A stretch of 64,000 bases of DNA from Streptomyces chattanoogensis (GCF_001294335.1 NZ_LGKG01000079.1:62001-126000); one strand, 5' to 3'; shown: positions 18,394 through 26,906, numbered from the stretch's first letter. Translations and numbers: made by a program. The notes: generated by a model from the letters alone, not told the origin.

Positions 18394-18567
18394 CGGTCAT
18401 GGTCTGGCATCGCGACTGGGACGTCCGGCGGCATTCCCCGGGGCCGGGCGGCGCGGCGGGCCGAGCTGGCGGGCGGCAGGGTGCGTGGGATGCCCGCCGA
18501 CCCTCCTCACGTGGAGTTGAGCCTGGTGGGAGCCGCTCGCGCTCCCAAGGAAGCCCGGGATGTCGGC

Positions 18568-18599
18568 TTCACCCCTTCACTCCTTCACCCCTTCACCCC
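18568..18599. repeat. Octamer array TTCACCCC-type x4
   Basis: TTCACCCC, TTCACTCC, TTCACCCC and TTCACCCC are arranged head to tail immediately beside the 3' end of the minus-strand gene at 18593. The preceding 18394-18567 shows nothing else. Confidence 0.8.
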
Positions 18600-19081
18600 T
18601 CTCTGACGATCTCACCGTCCTTGATCATGAGCAGTTTGGTGATGCCGGCATCCTCGTAGAAGCGCTCGAATCCAACGTAGTGGGCGTAGCCGTAGTCGTA
18701 GTCGGCATGGGTTGCGAGCCAGCCGAGCAGCTGGTCGACGTAATCGAAGTCGTCGGGATGCAGTGCCTGACGCGTCGTCAGTGCCCAGCCGGGACGCGGA
18801 TCTTCTCGCCGAGCCAGCCCCGAGACCGCCGCCCCACCGATCCTCCAGGCCGGGCCCTGCTGGGCCCACACCGGATACGGAGTGTTCTCCAGCCTGAACT
18901 CGCCCTTGTCGTCCAGCGCCGGCCCGGCGTCGTCGAGCACGACCTCGGGAAACTCCGTGATGATGCAGAGCCGTTCAGGCTGCGGTCCGAGGCCGAGATG
19001 CCAGCGGAGCTCGGCAACCTCGTCCTCCGACAGATCGTCTCTGAGGTCGAGGGTGAGAAGGAAGTCGTATGCGTCGGCCAT
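18593..19081 (-). CDS. Hypothetical protein, 162 aa
   Basis: No family is recognised. The protein is acidic (MADAYDFLLTLDLRDDLSEDEVAELRWHLG), with a central GPAWRIGGAAVSGLARRED block and an aromatic stretch DYDYGYAHYVGFERFYEDAG. There are no membrane segments or signal peptide, so it is presumably cytosolic. Codon use matches the neighbours and the coding frame is long, so it is probably real. Its 3' end overlaps the TTCACCCC repeat array. Confidence 0.65.
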   Translation of the reverse strand: MADAYDFLLTLDLRDDLSEDEVAELRWHLGLGPQPERLCIITEFPEVVLDDAGPALDDKGEFRLENTPYPVWAQQGPAWRIGGAAVSGLARREDPRPGWALTTRQALHPDDFDYVDQLLGWLATHADYDYGYAHYVGFERFYEDAGITKLLMIKDGEIVREG

Positions 19082-19251
19082 TCCAGGAGGGTAACTTCAG
19101 CGGCTGACAACCGGCCCAGGCGCGGGCCGGCTGACCGATCGGTCACCACTGCCAGGCATACAACAACCAAGCTCAGCCAGCCTTTGCAAAAGAGCCAGAC
19201 GTTCGGCTCGGCGGCGAGGAGGTTCCGGACCCTTTGCTGGTGCGGCTGCTG

Positions 19252-19693
19252 ATGACGGGGCGATGCGAGTCTCCAGGGCGTACATCAGTGGAGCCCACGG
19301 GGGAAGGGACGGTCGCCCTCATCGACGCCATCCACCGGGCGCTCACCTCCGCCCACCCACCGGCCCGCTCGGCCTGGCTGCCGCACACCGCCTCGCCGGT
19401 ACCGCCTGACGAGGCGGTGACACAGCTCTCCGTGACGAGTCCGGCAACCGGCTCGGCGGTGGGCAGGACGTGGCTGGCGCCGCGGCGGGCGGAGGACCGG
19501 TTACCGTTCACCGTTCCGGCGCCCGGCCGGAACCGGCCGGAACCGGCCGGTGCTGCAGGCGGCGCTGCAGGCGGTGCTGATCCAGGCCGGTGTGCCGCTC
19601 GTCCCCGGGGACCGCGGGGCGGCCCGGCGCATCGCCGAACCAGGCACCCTGGTCGTCGACCCGGTCGTGGCCTGGCTGAGCGGGCGCCGCTGA
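19252..19693 (+). pseudogene. Unknown gene frameshifted inside a 10-bp tandem repeat
   Basis: One frame reads TSAHPPARSAWLPHTASPVPP and continues to FTVPAPGRNRP. A second frame then carries VLQAALQAVLIQAGVPLVPG and ends VVDPVVAWLSGRR with stop TGA 19691-19693. The switch falls inside CCGGCCGGAA repeats at 19523-19550. Removing one 10-bp unit joins the two halves into one continuous frame. No domain was identified. The stop lies one base before the GTG of the SpoIIE-type phosphatase, so they probably form an operon. The start is uncertain. Confidence 0.55.
19523..19550. repeat. CCGGCCGGAA tandem repeat within a coding region
   Basis: Three CCGGCCGG blocks are separated by AA, giving a 10-bp period (2.8 units). 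As 10 is not a multiple of 3, gain or loss of a unit shifts the reading frame of the surrounding gene. Confidence 0.85.
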
Positions 19694-19694
19694 G

Positions 19695-20954
19695 GTGAGA
19701 GGCGCCGTGATCGGTGTGAGACTGGGTGCGGAAGGGGTGATCCCCGTGCCGGACCCATCGCAGGCACCCGCCGATCCCGGCGCCGCCGTCGACGAGAGAC
19801 GGCTGGAAGAGCTGATCACCGAGGCGCAGATCGTCCTCCCGGTGGATCTGTCCGCACTGGCGAACCGGTGCGCCTCGGCCCTCGGCCTGAACACAGCGCT
19901 GATCTACCTCGTCGACCTGCAGCAATGGCTGCTCGTCCCGCTCGACGAGTCCCTGGAACCGGTGCCGGTGGACGCCTCAGAGGCCGGCTGGGCATACCGC
20001 ACGGTCTCCCCGCGGGTGATGGACAACGGCGACGGTATGGTCGTCTGGCTGCCGCTGGTCGACGGTGTGGAGCGGCTGGGGGTGCTGGCCGTGCAGACCG
20101 CCACACTGGACGGGTCGCGGATGCGCCGCAGCCGGATGCTGGCCGATCTGCTCGCGATGGTCGTCACCTCCAAGCGCACCTACAGCGACTGGATCGTCGC
20201 TCGCACCCGCACCGCGACCATGCAACTGCCCGCCGAGATGCTGCGGGCCTTCCTGCCGCCCCGCACCATCGGCAGCAAGCAGTGCGTCTCGACCGCGGTA
20301 CTGGAGCCGGCGTACGACGTCGGCGGCGACGCCTTCGACCACGCGGTGGTCAAGCATGTTCTGCACACCATGATCCTCGACGCCATGGGCCACGATCTGT
20401 CCTCCGGTCTGACCACCTCGGTGGCCATGGCCGGCGCGCGGAACGCCCGCCGCAGCGGCGCCGACCTGCCCGACCTCGTCGGCAACGTCGACCGTGCGCT
20501 CGCCCAGTGGCTGCCCGACCACTTCTCCACCGGTGTGGTGTGTCGGCTCGACGCCAGCACCGGGGAGTTGCGCTGGATCAATTGCGGGCACCCGCCACCG
20601 CTGCTGATCCGTGCCGAGCGGGTGCTCGACGGGGCGCTGGACAGCCCCCCGCAGCCGCCGATCGGCCTGCACCTCGAACTCGCCTCGGCCACCCGGCAGG
20701 TCCACGAAACCAAACTCGAACCGGGCGACCGCGTCCTGCTCTACACCGACGGTGTGGTCGAGGCGCGCGACGGGAACGGCGTCGAGTTCGGCCTCGCCCG
20801 GTTCACGGACTTCATCATCCGCGCCTCCGCCGAAGGCCAGCGCCCGGCCGAGGTGCTGCGGCTGCTCATCCACGCCATCCTCGACTACCAGCACAACGAC
20901 CTGCGGGACGACGCCACCATCCTGCTCTTCGAATGGCACCCGCAGCCCCCGTGA
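19695..20954 (+). CDS. SpoIIE-type PP2C phosphatase with N-terminal sensor
   Basis: The 419-residue soluble protein has a GAF-like N-terminal half to about residue 190 (ALANRCASALGLNTALIYLVD, VWLPLVDGVERLGVLAVQT). The PP2C/SpoIIE domain follows: AYDVGGDAFDHAV, TMILDAMGHDLSSGL, LRWINCGHPPPLLI, VLLYTDGVVEARDGNG and LRDDATILLFEW. Such proteins dephosphorylate anti-sigma antagonists. No partner-switch genes are adjacent. It starts one base after the stop of a frameshifted upstream gene and is probably cotranscribed with it. A GTG at 19707 is an alternative start. Confidence 0.85.
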   Translation: MRGAVIGVRLGAEGVIPVPDPSQAPADPGAAVDERRLEELITEAQIVLPVDLSALANRCASALGLNTALIYLVDLQQWLLVPLDESLEPVPVDASEAGWAYRTVSPRVMDNGDGMVVWLPLVDGVERLGVLAVQTATLDGSRMRRSRMLADLLAMVVTSKRTYSDWIVARTRTATMQLPAEMLRAFLPPRTIGSKQCVSTAVLEPAYDVGGDAFDHAVVKHVLHTMILDAMGHDLSSGLTTSVAMAGARNARRSGADLPDLVGNVDRALAQWLPDHFSTGVVCRLDASTGELRWINCGHPPPLLIRAERVLDGALDSPPQPPIGLHLELASATRQVHETKLEPGDRVLLYTDGVVEARDGNGVEFGLARFTDFIIRASAEGQRPAEVLRLLIHAILDYQHNDLRDDATILLFEWHPQPP

Positions 20955-21251
20955 GGGCTCCCCCACCCCCTCACACCCCGCAAACCGCCTCGAGGTGCGG
21001 ACAGCTCGAACTCGCGGTCCCGGACACGGAGGCAGGTCTCCTCGAGGCGACCGTGACGGTCGTCCGGCGCGTGCGCGCGACCGATGCCGCAGCCGCTGGC
21101 CACCGAGCCTCACACGGCCGTCCGGGGAGCACTCGCAGTCGGGCCCGAAGAGCCTGGGCCAAGCCTCGCACGCCTCCCGGCTTCTCCGTGCGTCCCAGAA
21201 CGTCCCCGCGATCGCCCGAGTTCTTCTGCCGAAACTGCCGTCGCTCAGCGG

Positions 21252-21869
21252 TCAGAGGCTGGCGAGCAGGCCGTCGAGTGGGGCGGGTACGCGGTTGGGG
21301 TCGAGGGCCTCGACGAGGACGCGACCGTAGTGGATCTTGCGCCCTTTCTTCGTGCCGAGGAAGCGCCGCAACTGCTGCGGTGACGAGCGGCCCCGCTGTG
21401 CAGGCTGGCGCAGGAAGGTCTGCAGAGGGCGCAGGTCGCCCTCCGCCCGGACGAGCTCCTCCACCCGCGTCACGCCCAGCGCGCGGATGAGCTCGTCTTC
21501 CAGATCCGCCGCGCAGACGAAGAACGTTGGCTGTGCTGCACCGGCCCGCTCCAACGCGCGGGCGTAGTAGCGACGCTCCGCCTCGTCACACAGCCCTGTG
21601 AGCCGGAGGCCCAGGCCGGGGGGCCCGAGGAGACGGGCGAAGCGCCCGACGCTCATCGCACCGCCCATCGGCAGGATGCAGACTCCTTCGGCCGCCAGAT
21701 TCCGACCGCGGCGCGCGGCCAGTGCGCTGACCGCTGCGGCGTCGCTCAACCCTTCGAGAAGGACTGCTGCCCGGACGGGCAGTTGCGCAGCCAGCTCACG
21801 CGCGGGCCCCCCGGGGCCACCGGCCGCCCACGCGATGACCGCCTCCCGGAACGCCCCCATGTCAGCCAT
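21252..21869 (-). CDS. Standalone TOPRIM (OLD-nuclease-like) protein
   Basis: The 205-residue protein carries a TOPRIM fold. The first acidic motif is VLLEGLSDAAAVSALAARR (Glu near residue 31) and the second is LGLRLTGLCDEAERRYYA. PMGGAMSVGRFARLLG between them is typical of the OLD-family C-terminal nuclease domain. Full OLD proteins have an N-terminal ABC ATPase, which is absent here. No UvrD-like or ATPase gene is adjacent. Possible roles are DNA cleavage in repair or phage defence. The start at 21869 (MADMGAF) is chosen over a long upstream extension that lacks homology. Confidence 0.7.
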   Translation of the reverse strand: MADMGAFREAVIAWAAGGPGGPARELAAQLPVRAAVLLEGLSDAAAVSALAARRGRNLAAEGVCILPMGGAMSVGRFARLLGPPGLGLRLTGLCDEAERRYYARALERAGAAQPTFFVCAADLEDELIRALGVTRVEELVRAEGDLRPLQTFLRQPAQRGRSSPQQLRRFLGTKKGRKIHYGRVLVEALDPNRVPAPLDGLLASL

Positions 21870-22536
21870 GCCACGAGTCTCCGCCCTTTCCGGCCACCAC
21901 GGTAGCGAATTTCCGCCAGCGTCGGTCAGTGGCGAGCAGCCGGGCCCAGCGGTCCGAACGAGGAGGAAGCCGCGGCCAGGGGCAGGCAGAGGTGGCCACG
22001 AAGATGATTGCCGCCGGTACCTCTTTCCCTCTGCCCCGCCGCAGGCGATGAATTCCTCGTTGAGTTGAGGAGTGAGGTGTACAGCAGGCACTGTCGGGGT
22101 GGGCAGTTGGGGCGGGTGGCGTCGGAGAGTTGGGCAAGCCGGATTTTTTCTTGCCCAGGTGGGTGGTGAGGCGGAACGAGGGGGGACCCAGGCACCTTCC
22201 ATGCGGTCGGTGCCGGCCATCCTGCCGACGGGGTTCTCGCCGATGTCCTGAGAAGCCATCCGCGTTCCGGTCAGTGGAGTGGCTGGTCGAACGGGGGGTC
22301 GATTCGGGCAATCGCGACGGCGGTGCATGATGGCAGGACCTGCTGGTAGCTCGGTGATGCGAGTCAGGTCGAGCTTCCGGAGGCCTGTTGTCGCAGTCTT
22401 GCGTGAGCGTGTCCGCACTGGTGAGCAGACTGCATCTGACCGCATAGGCCTCGCGCGCGTGCTGGGGTCAACTGCGCTGAGGAATAGGGCCGTTGCATAC
22501 TAGATCCGCACGCGTCGGCACGGGATCGGACGCTGA
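21870..22536. other. Intergenic 667 bases, no gene seen
   Basis: Open frames exist on both strands but none gives a recognisable domain, and they are rich in Pro, Arg and Ser, as expected for shadow frames. It may hold further decayed mobile DNA. Confidence 0.4.
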
Positions 22537-22868
22537 ATGGTCCGCACTGCCGTACCCATGGCGTTGACGATTGTCCTTGTGATAATTGGCCTGTTGCATT
22601 TCATCTGGGCGTTCTCCACCTGGCCGATGACGTTCCGCTGGCCCTCTGGTGGGACGGCGAGGCGGTGTGGCTGTTCACCCGCGACACCAACCCGACCGGG
22701 CGCAACCTGTGTGTCTCGGGTCGGCTCCGGCGCTGCTTCGGCCACAGTCGGGACGTGGTCCTGGTCCACGGCACCGCGTGCACGCTGACTGGCGAGGAGC
22801 TTCCGGCCGAGGTGGCGGCATCTGGCTGGCCAGGACGAGCCGACTTCCATGTCGTCGGCCGTGAGTAA
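22537..22868 (+). pseudogene. Fused fragments: short membrane segment and flavin-oxidase-like C-terminus
   Basis: One frame starts MALTIVLVIIGLLHFIWAFSTWP, resembling the first helix of a DUF3995-type membrane protein. From about 22620 another frame reads HLADDVPLALWWDGEAVWLF, then TRDTNPTGRNL and RDVVLVHGTACTL, ending GRADFHVVGRE. This resembles the internal part of a pyridoxamine-phosphate-oxidase-like protein. Neither piece is complete, so this looks like a deletion junction of two genes. Confidence 0.5.
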
Positions 22869-23420
22869 GGCTTGCCTACAGCAGACGCGGGGGAGTGAGG
22901 GGACGTTGCTTGTGCCGCGCCTTCAGTCGGGCGTCTCTCAACTCTCGTACATCCGCCGATAGTTGCTCCTACCAAAGGAACGAGGTGGTGAGGAAGCTGC
23001 CCTGCCTCTCTGAGGGTGGATGAGTCTCACTGACCTGGGCGTCGGGGGCAGCCCCCCATCTCACCTTCAGTGACTGCTGTCGAGGGCGGGGGCACCAGAC
23101 TCGGGTAACTGTCGTTCCGTTCCATGTGGCTTGTCTCATGGCATCCGTGATGGTTGGGCGACGAGGTGACGGCATGTCGGGTTCGAGTCGCGGCTGGAGC
23201 ACGATCACACGATCTTGATGGACTTCGATCCGCAGTCGTGCGGTTCGCCTCGCAGTCGTTCTGGCTCTTCTGGCTGTTTGGCTGTTTTGGCGCGATGAGA
23301 CATCAGGCGGCGGGCGGTCGCACGGCGGTTCAAGCCGGGACCGCCGGCCGTTCGTCATATCCCCGCGCCCTACGGCAAACACCTCTCACCGGTGAGTGAG
23401 CAGGGGCTCAGCCTCCGAGC
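22869..23420. other. Intergenic 552 bases, no gene seen
   Basis: Local composition is less GC-rich than the flanks and contains no convincing gene. GGTTCGAGTC near 23180 looks like a tRNA T-loop, but no acceptor or anticodon stem could be formed around it. Confidence 0.4.
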
Positions 23421-23699
23421 CTACGCGGCGTCGGCGAGGATCCGTCCCACCACGGGGGAGCGGGGCTCGAAGACATCGAGGAGGCCGATCGTGCGCAGGA
23501 CGGGGGCGAGTTCCCGCAACTCCGTGACGAGGGCCGCGTACTCGGGGGCGTCCTCGGTGAGGCTGTCGAGTCGTACGGCGTTGGCGATGAATGCGGCCAC
23601 CGAACCCTTGCGGACGACACGCCCGTTGATCGCCGTCGAGTCGACGCCGGCGGGCAGAAGGTCTTCGGGGCGTACGGCCGGCTGATGCGTAGGGGACAT
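23421..23699 (-). CDS. Small cytosolic protein divergent from MarR
   Basis: The 92-residue protein begins MSPTHQPAVRPEDLLPAGVD and ends VVGRILADAA. Its central NGRVVRKGSVAAFIANAVRLDS and ALVTELRELAPVLRTIGLLDVF stretches are helical. No family name can be assigned with confidence. The start at 23699 is chosen because three repeat-type operators occupy the 100 bases upstream. It is divergent from a MarR gene (23800), so it is likely the regulator's target. Confidence 0.6.
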   Translation of the reverse strand: MSPTHQPAVRPEDLLPAGVDSTAINGRVVRKGSVAAFIANAVRLDSLTEDAPEYAALVTELRELAPVLRTIGLLDVFEPRSPVVGRILADAA

Positions 23700-23720
23700 A
23701 GCGCAGTCCTTTACATGTAA

Positions 23721-23737
23721 ACGTGCTGAATACACGT
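23721..23737. promoter_or_regulatory. MarR-operator-like inverted repeat 1
   Basis: ACGTG-CTGAATA-CACGT lies between the divergent 92-residue gene and the MarR gene, overlapping the second repeat by three bases. Confidence 0.6.
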
Positions 23738-23749
23738 GCTTTCTGCACG
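23735..23749. promoter_or_regulatory. MarR-operator-like inverted repeat 2
   Basis: CGTGC-TTTCT-GCACG has perfect 5-bp arms and the same arm sequence as the third repeat at 23773. Confidence 0.65.
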
Positions 23750-23772
23750 CATAGGTCACGCTAGCAGGACTC

Positions 23773-23787
23773 CGTGCTTTTTGCACG
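23773..23787. promoter_or_regulatory. MarR-operator-like inverted repeat 3
   Basis: CGTGC-TTTTT-GCACG has perfect 5-bp arms and ends 12 bases before the MarR GTG start, so binding would block its own translation or transcription start region. Confidence 0.65.
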
Positions 23788-23799
23788 TACCATCGAAGG

Positions 23800-24273
23800 G
23801 TGAGTGAACCAACCCGTGACAGCACTTCCGCCGCCCGCGTGGCCGCAGCCATCGGCGCCCTGACCCTGCGAGCCACCCGTGCCGGGCTCTACGACCGGCT
23901 GACCTCGGGGGTGGAGGGCGTGGATGCCACGACCTACCCGGTACTGTCCGGGCTCGACCGCATCGGGCCCGCCACGGCCACCAGACTCGCCGAGGCGATC
24001 GGCATGGACCGCACCGTCACCACCCGCTATGCGACCCGGCTACAGGAAGCCGGGCTCATCGCCCGCCGCCCCGACCCGTCCGATGCCCGCGCCACTCGGC
24101 TAGCCCTCACCGCGGACGGAGAGCGAGCCGTCCTGGCCCTGCGCGACGCGATGCAGTCATTCCTGGCCGAGGAAATGGCCACCTGGCCACCCGGCGAGGC
24201 CGCCACCTTCGCTCTGCACCTCGAACGTCTGACGGAAGCCCTCGCGTATCCCGACACGAGCCGTACGTCCTGA
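23800..24273 (+). CDS. MarR-family regulator
   Basis: The 157-residue protein has a winged helix at residues about 45-110: GLDRIGPATATRLAEAIGMD, RTVTTRYATRLQEAGLIARR and the wing PDPSDARATRLALTADGE. Flanking helices form the dimer domain. It probably binds the three CGTGC/GCACG repeats upstream and represses itself and the divergent 92-residue gene. The GTG at 23800 follows GAAGG. MarR proteins often respond to phenolic ligands or oxidants; no conserved Cys is obvious here. Confidence 0.85.
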   Translation: MSEPTRDSTSAARVAAAIGALTLRATRAGLYDRLTSGVEGVDATTYPVLSGLDRIGPATATRLAEAIGMDRTVTTRYATRLQEAGLIARRPDPSDARATRLALTADGERAVLALRDAMQSFLAEEMATWPPGEAATFALHLERLTEALAYPDTSRTS

Positions 24274-24514
24274 GGTGGCCAGGGCTCCGCGGGACGACGA
24301 TCAAGCGGGAGTGCCTGGCACATGGCCGGGCCAGGGGAGCGGCGTCGGCGTGCGGGGGTGGCCATGGATCCGTCGTGGCACTCCAGGCAGATGCGGAGGG
24401 TGCGTGCAGCGGAAGACAGAGGAAACACCGCCGGGAGCAGGAGAGGCAGTGTTGGCGCGCCTCCGTGGCCTTGATAGTCCTGTTGGTCCTGTTAGTCCGC
24501 CCCGGGGTGCGGTC

Positions 24515-24727
24515 GCCCTGTCGGCCGGCCAGGACAAGGTGTCGGACGTCGTGTTCGCTGACGAGATGGCGGCTGACCAGTCGACCGAGGGTGCCAAGTT
24601 CTCCGGTGCCGAGAACGCTCGAACGGCAGATAGACGACGCCCGGGTGGTTGGCACAGACGCGTGCGCTGTCACGGATGCCGGTCTTGCCCATCTCGATGA
24701 AGCGGCCGCCCGGTCGCCGCACAGAAG
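24515..24727 (-). pseudogene. Modular type I PKS fragment (ER end plus KR start)
   Basis: On the minus strand one frame reads RPGGRFIEMGKTGIRD, then VCANHPGVVYLPFE, the C-terminal signature of a PKS enoylreductase domain. A second frame directly after reads GTGELGTLGRLVSRHLVSEH, then DVRHLVLAGRQGD, the start of a PKS ketoreductase. In intact modules these are separated by a few hundred residues, so an internal deletion joins them. No other PKS sequence was found in the window. Confidence 0.7.
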
Positions 24728-24740
24728 GCGCCTTCGAAAT

Positions 24741-24945
24741 CGAGGCGTTGTCCGGGAGAAGACCGACAGCCGGGCCGCCCGCCTCCGCAAAGGCTCATGC
24801 GGCGGACAGCCACTCGTCTTCGACGAAGAGCGCTACACGAAGCGCAACACCGTCGAGCCAACCACCAACAAACTCAAACAGTCCCGGTCCGTCGCTACCC
24901 GATACGACAAGCCGCTGCTACATCTTCCTCGGCACCGCAACGGCA
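24741..24945 (+). pseudogene. IS5-family transposase C-terminal remnant
   Basis: The frame reads REKTDSRAARLRKGSCGGQP, then FDEERYTKRNTVEPTTNKLK and SRSVATRYDKPLL. This is the C-terminal signature of IS5-type transposases (usually RNTVER-x-x-NKLKQWR-x-VATRYDK). The catalytic Glu context has decayed from NTVER to NTVEP. Neither the upstream half nor any terminal repeats are present. It adjoins the PKS fragment, suggesting insertion-mediated deletion. Confidence 0.7.
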
Positions 24946-25206
24946 TCAACCCTGGTTGTCTGGCGCCGGACGTGATCGCTGTGACAAGTCCTGGCGAGGA
25001 CTTGCTCCGGTGCCACAGTGGCGAGTTCCCGCAGCTGCTGATGGTTGAGAACAGATGGTTCTGAATGCCAGAAGTGCACGATCTTGGACTTCTGGCGGAT
25101 ACCCGGCCACCCTTGAAGCCAGCCCCGGCTCCCGGCCCATTGCCTATCGGGGCCCACCCCAGGGCCAACTCATCCGCCCCAAGCCAACGCACCGGAGCCG
25201 ACGAAC

Positions 25207-25704
25207 ATGCGCATCAGACTCGTCCATGGATTCGCCCTGCTCTCCACCGGCCTCCTCGCCGGCGCGTTCGGCTACGGCGCCGCTAATCTCGTCCCCACCT
25301 TCAACGCCGTACCGCTTGAGATGCGGCTGTCATTCCACGCCGAACTGATGAAGATGAACGGCATCACCATGCAGGCAGCGATGGGCGCGTCGATCCTTAG
25401 TTCCCTGACCCTCGCCGTCCTGGCAGCGGGCCGCAACCGACTGCTCGCGGGTGCGGCAGGTCTGCTGGCCCTCGCATCCTTCCTGATAACCCGGTTCGGC
25501 AACGTGCCGATCAACGGACGGATCAAGCAGTGGGCGCTCACCTCGGCCCCGGCCGATCACGCGGAGATCCTGCGGCGCTGGGAACTGTTCAACAACATGC
25601 GCACGTTCGCCGCCTTCGTTGCCTTTGTACTACTGATTGTCCTCGCTGGCGACGGACTGCGATCGGTCGCCCGCTCCGTACATGGCCGGGCGGACGGGTC
25701 CTAG
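25207..25704 (+). CDS. DUF1772 (anthrone-oxygenase-like) membrane protein
   Basis: The 165-residue protein has four hydrophobic segments (HGFALLSTGLLAGAFGYGAA, MGASILSSLTLAVLA, LLAGAAGLLALASFLI, TFAAFVAFVLLIVLA) and the DUF1772 signature RFGNVPINGRIKQW followed by RRWELFNNMRT. Members include cofactor-free anthrone oxygenases, but most are uncharacterised. The ATG at 25207 follows GAGCCGACGAAC. An IS481-type element is inserted exactly at the stop codon: TAG 25702-25704 is part of the duplicated CCTAGG target, so the protein is unaltered. Confidence 0.8.
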   Translation: MRIRLVHGFALLSTGLLAGAFGYGAANLVPTFNAVPLEMRLSFHAELMKMNGITMQAAMGASILSSLTLAVLAAGRNRLLAGAAGLLALASFLITRFGNVPINGRIKQWALTSAPADHAEILRRWELFNNMRTFAAFVAFVLLIVLAGDGLRSVARSVHGRADGS

Positions 25705-25705
25705 G

Positions 25706-26759
25706 TGTATTGATCACGAGCGTTGTTAACAGCCGCTGGGTCTTGATCAATGGCGAAGACCTCCGGTGTGGTGGAGCTGTCTATGACTGCACCGCACGGA
25801 GGTCTTCGTGTCCCACCGTAATGCCCGACTGACCGTCTTCGGCAGGCGGCTGCTGGTTGATCGTGTCCGTTCCGGCCGTCCGATCGCGCATGTCGCGGCA
25901 GAGATGGGCATATCCCGCACCACAGCGCACAAATGGCTGCGACGGTTCGTGGCCGAGGGCGAACCTGGATTGCGGGACAGGTCCAGCCGGCCCCACACGA
26001 CGCCGCACCGGACCCCGGCCGACACCGAGACCCGGGTGTGCCGACTGCGGCAGGACCGCAAGCTCGGCCCAGCCCGTATCGGCCCGATCCTGGGCCTGCC
26101 CTCTTCGACCGTCCACCGCATTCTGACCCGCCACGGTCTGCACCGGCTCACGTTCATGGACCGGCCCACGGGGCAGGTCATCCGCCGTTACGAACGCGAC
26201 CGACCCGGCGAGCTGGTCCACGTCGACGTGAAGAAGCTCGGCCGTATCCCGGACGGCGGCGGCCACAAGGTGCTGGGCCGCCGGGCCGGCCGGGCCACTC
26301 GCGACGGGAGGGGCTTCGACTACGTCCACTCCGCCGTCGATGACCACACCCGCCTCGCCTACAGCGAGATCCACAGCGACGAAAAGGTCGCGACCTGTGC
26401 GGGCTTCCTCGCCCGCGCGGCCGCGTTCTTCCACGCACACGGCATCGAACGGATCGAACGGGTACTGACCGACAACGCCTGGGCCTACCGCAAGGGCCTG
26501 GCCTGGAAGCAAGCCCTCATCCAGATCGGCGCCACCGGCAAGCTGACCCGCGCCTACCGCCCCCAGACGAACGGCAAGGTCGAACGCTTCAACCGCACCC
26601 TGCTCGAAGAACGGGCCTACTTGCGGCCCTACACCAGCAATGACGAACGCACCGCAGCCTTGGACGGCTTCCTCCACACCTACAACTACCATCGCTGCCA
26701 CACCGCACTCGCAGGCCAGCCACCCATCACCCACGTGAACAACGCTCCAGGTCAATACA
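25706..26759 (+). mobile_element. IS481-family insertion sequence, apparently intact
   Basis: The element is 1,054 bp. The left end TGTATTGATCACGAGCG and the right end (reverse complement TGTATTGACCTGGAGCG) are inverted repeats that match over most of about 25 bases. It is flanked by direct copies of CCTAGG (25700-25705 and 26760-26765), matching the NCTAGN target preference known for IS481. One full-length transposase gene fills it. The clean duplication and intact gene point to a recent insertion. Confidence 0.9.
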
Positions 26760-26764
26760 CCTAG
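25808..26764 (+). CDS. IS481-family transposase
   Basis: The 318-residue DDE transposase has an N-terminal helix-turn-helix (RPIAHVAAEMGISRTTAHKW). The rve/DDE catalytic core carries Asp in LVHVDVKKLG, Asp in VLTDNAWAY and Glu in QTNGKVERFNRTL. The GTG at 25808 lies about 100 bases inside the left end. The frame runs through the right inverted repeat and has no stop inside the element: its TAG (26762-26764) is supplied by the CTAG of the duplicated target. Nothing in the protein looks damaged. Confidence 0.92.
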   Translation: MSHRNARLTVFGRRLLVDRVRSGRPIAHVAAEMGISRTTAHKWLRRFVAEGEPGLRDRSSRPHTTPHRTPADTETRVCRLRQDRKLGPARIGPILGLPSSTVHRILTRHGLHRLTFMDRPTGQVIRRYERDRPGELVHVDVKKLGRIPDGGGHKVLGRRAGRATRDGRGFDYVHSAVDDHTRLAYSEIHSDEKVATCAGFLARAAAFFHAHGIERIERVLTDNAWAYRKGLAWKQALIQIGATGKLTRAYRPQTNGKVERFNRTLLEERAYLRPYTSNDERTAALDGFLHTYNYHRCHTALAGQPPITHVNNAPGQYT

Positions 26765-26906
26765 GGCCTGTCCGACGGGTCGCTGTGCCGTCGGCTCTAT
26801 GTCCCGGAACGAGGGCTACCCACGCTGCGAGCCGAGGTCCGACCGAATCACGGGCGCACCAACATCACCTTTGGGCTTCCAGGAATAACCAGGTACTGTG
26901 CAATGC

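Noticed and set aside
23150..23240. tRNA-like T-loop GGTTCGAGTC
   Set aside because: No paired acceptor, D or anticodon stems could be drawn around it, so it was not called as a tRNA or attachment site.
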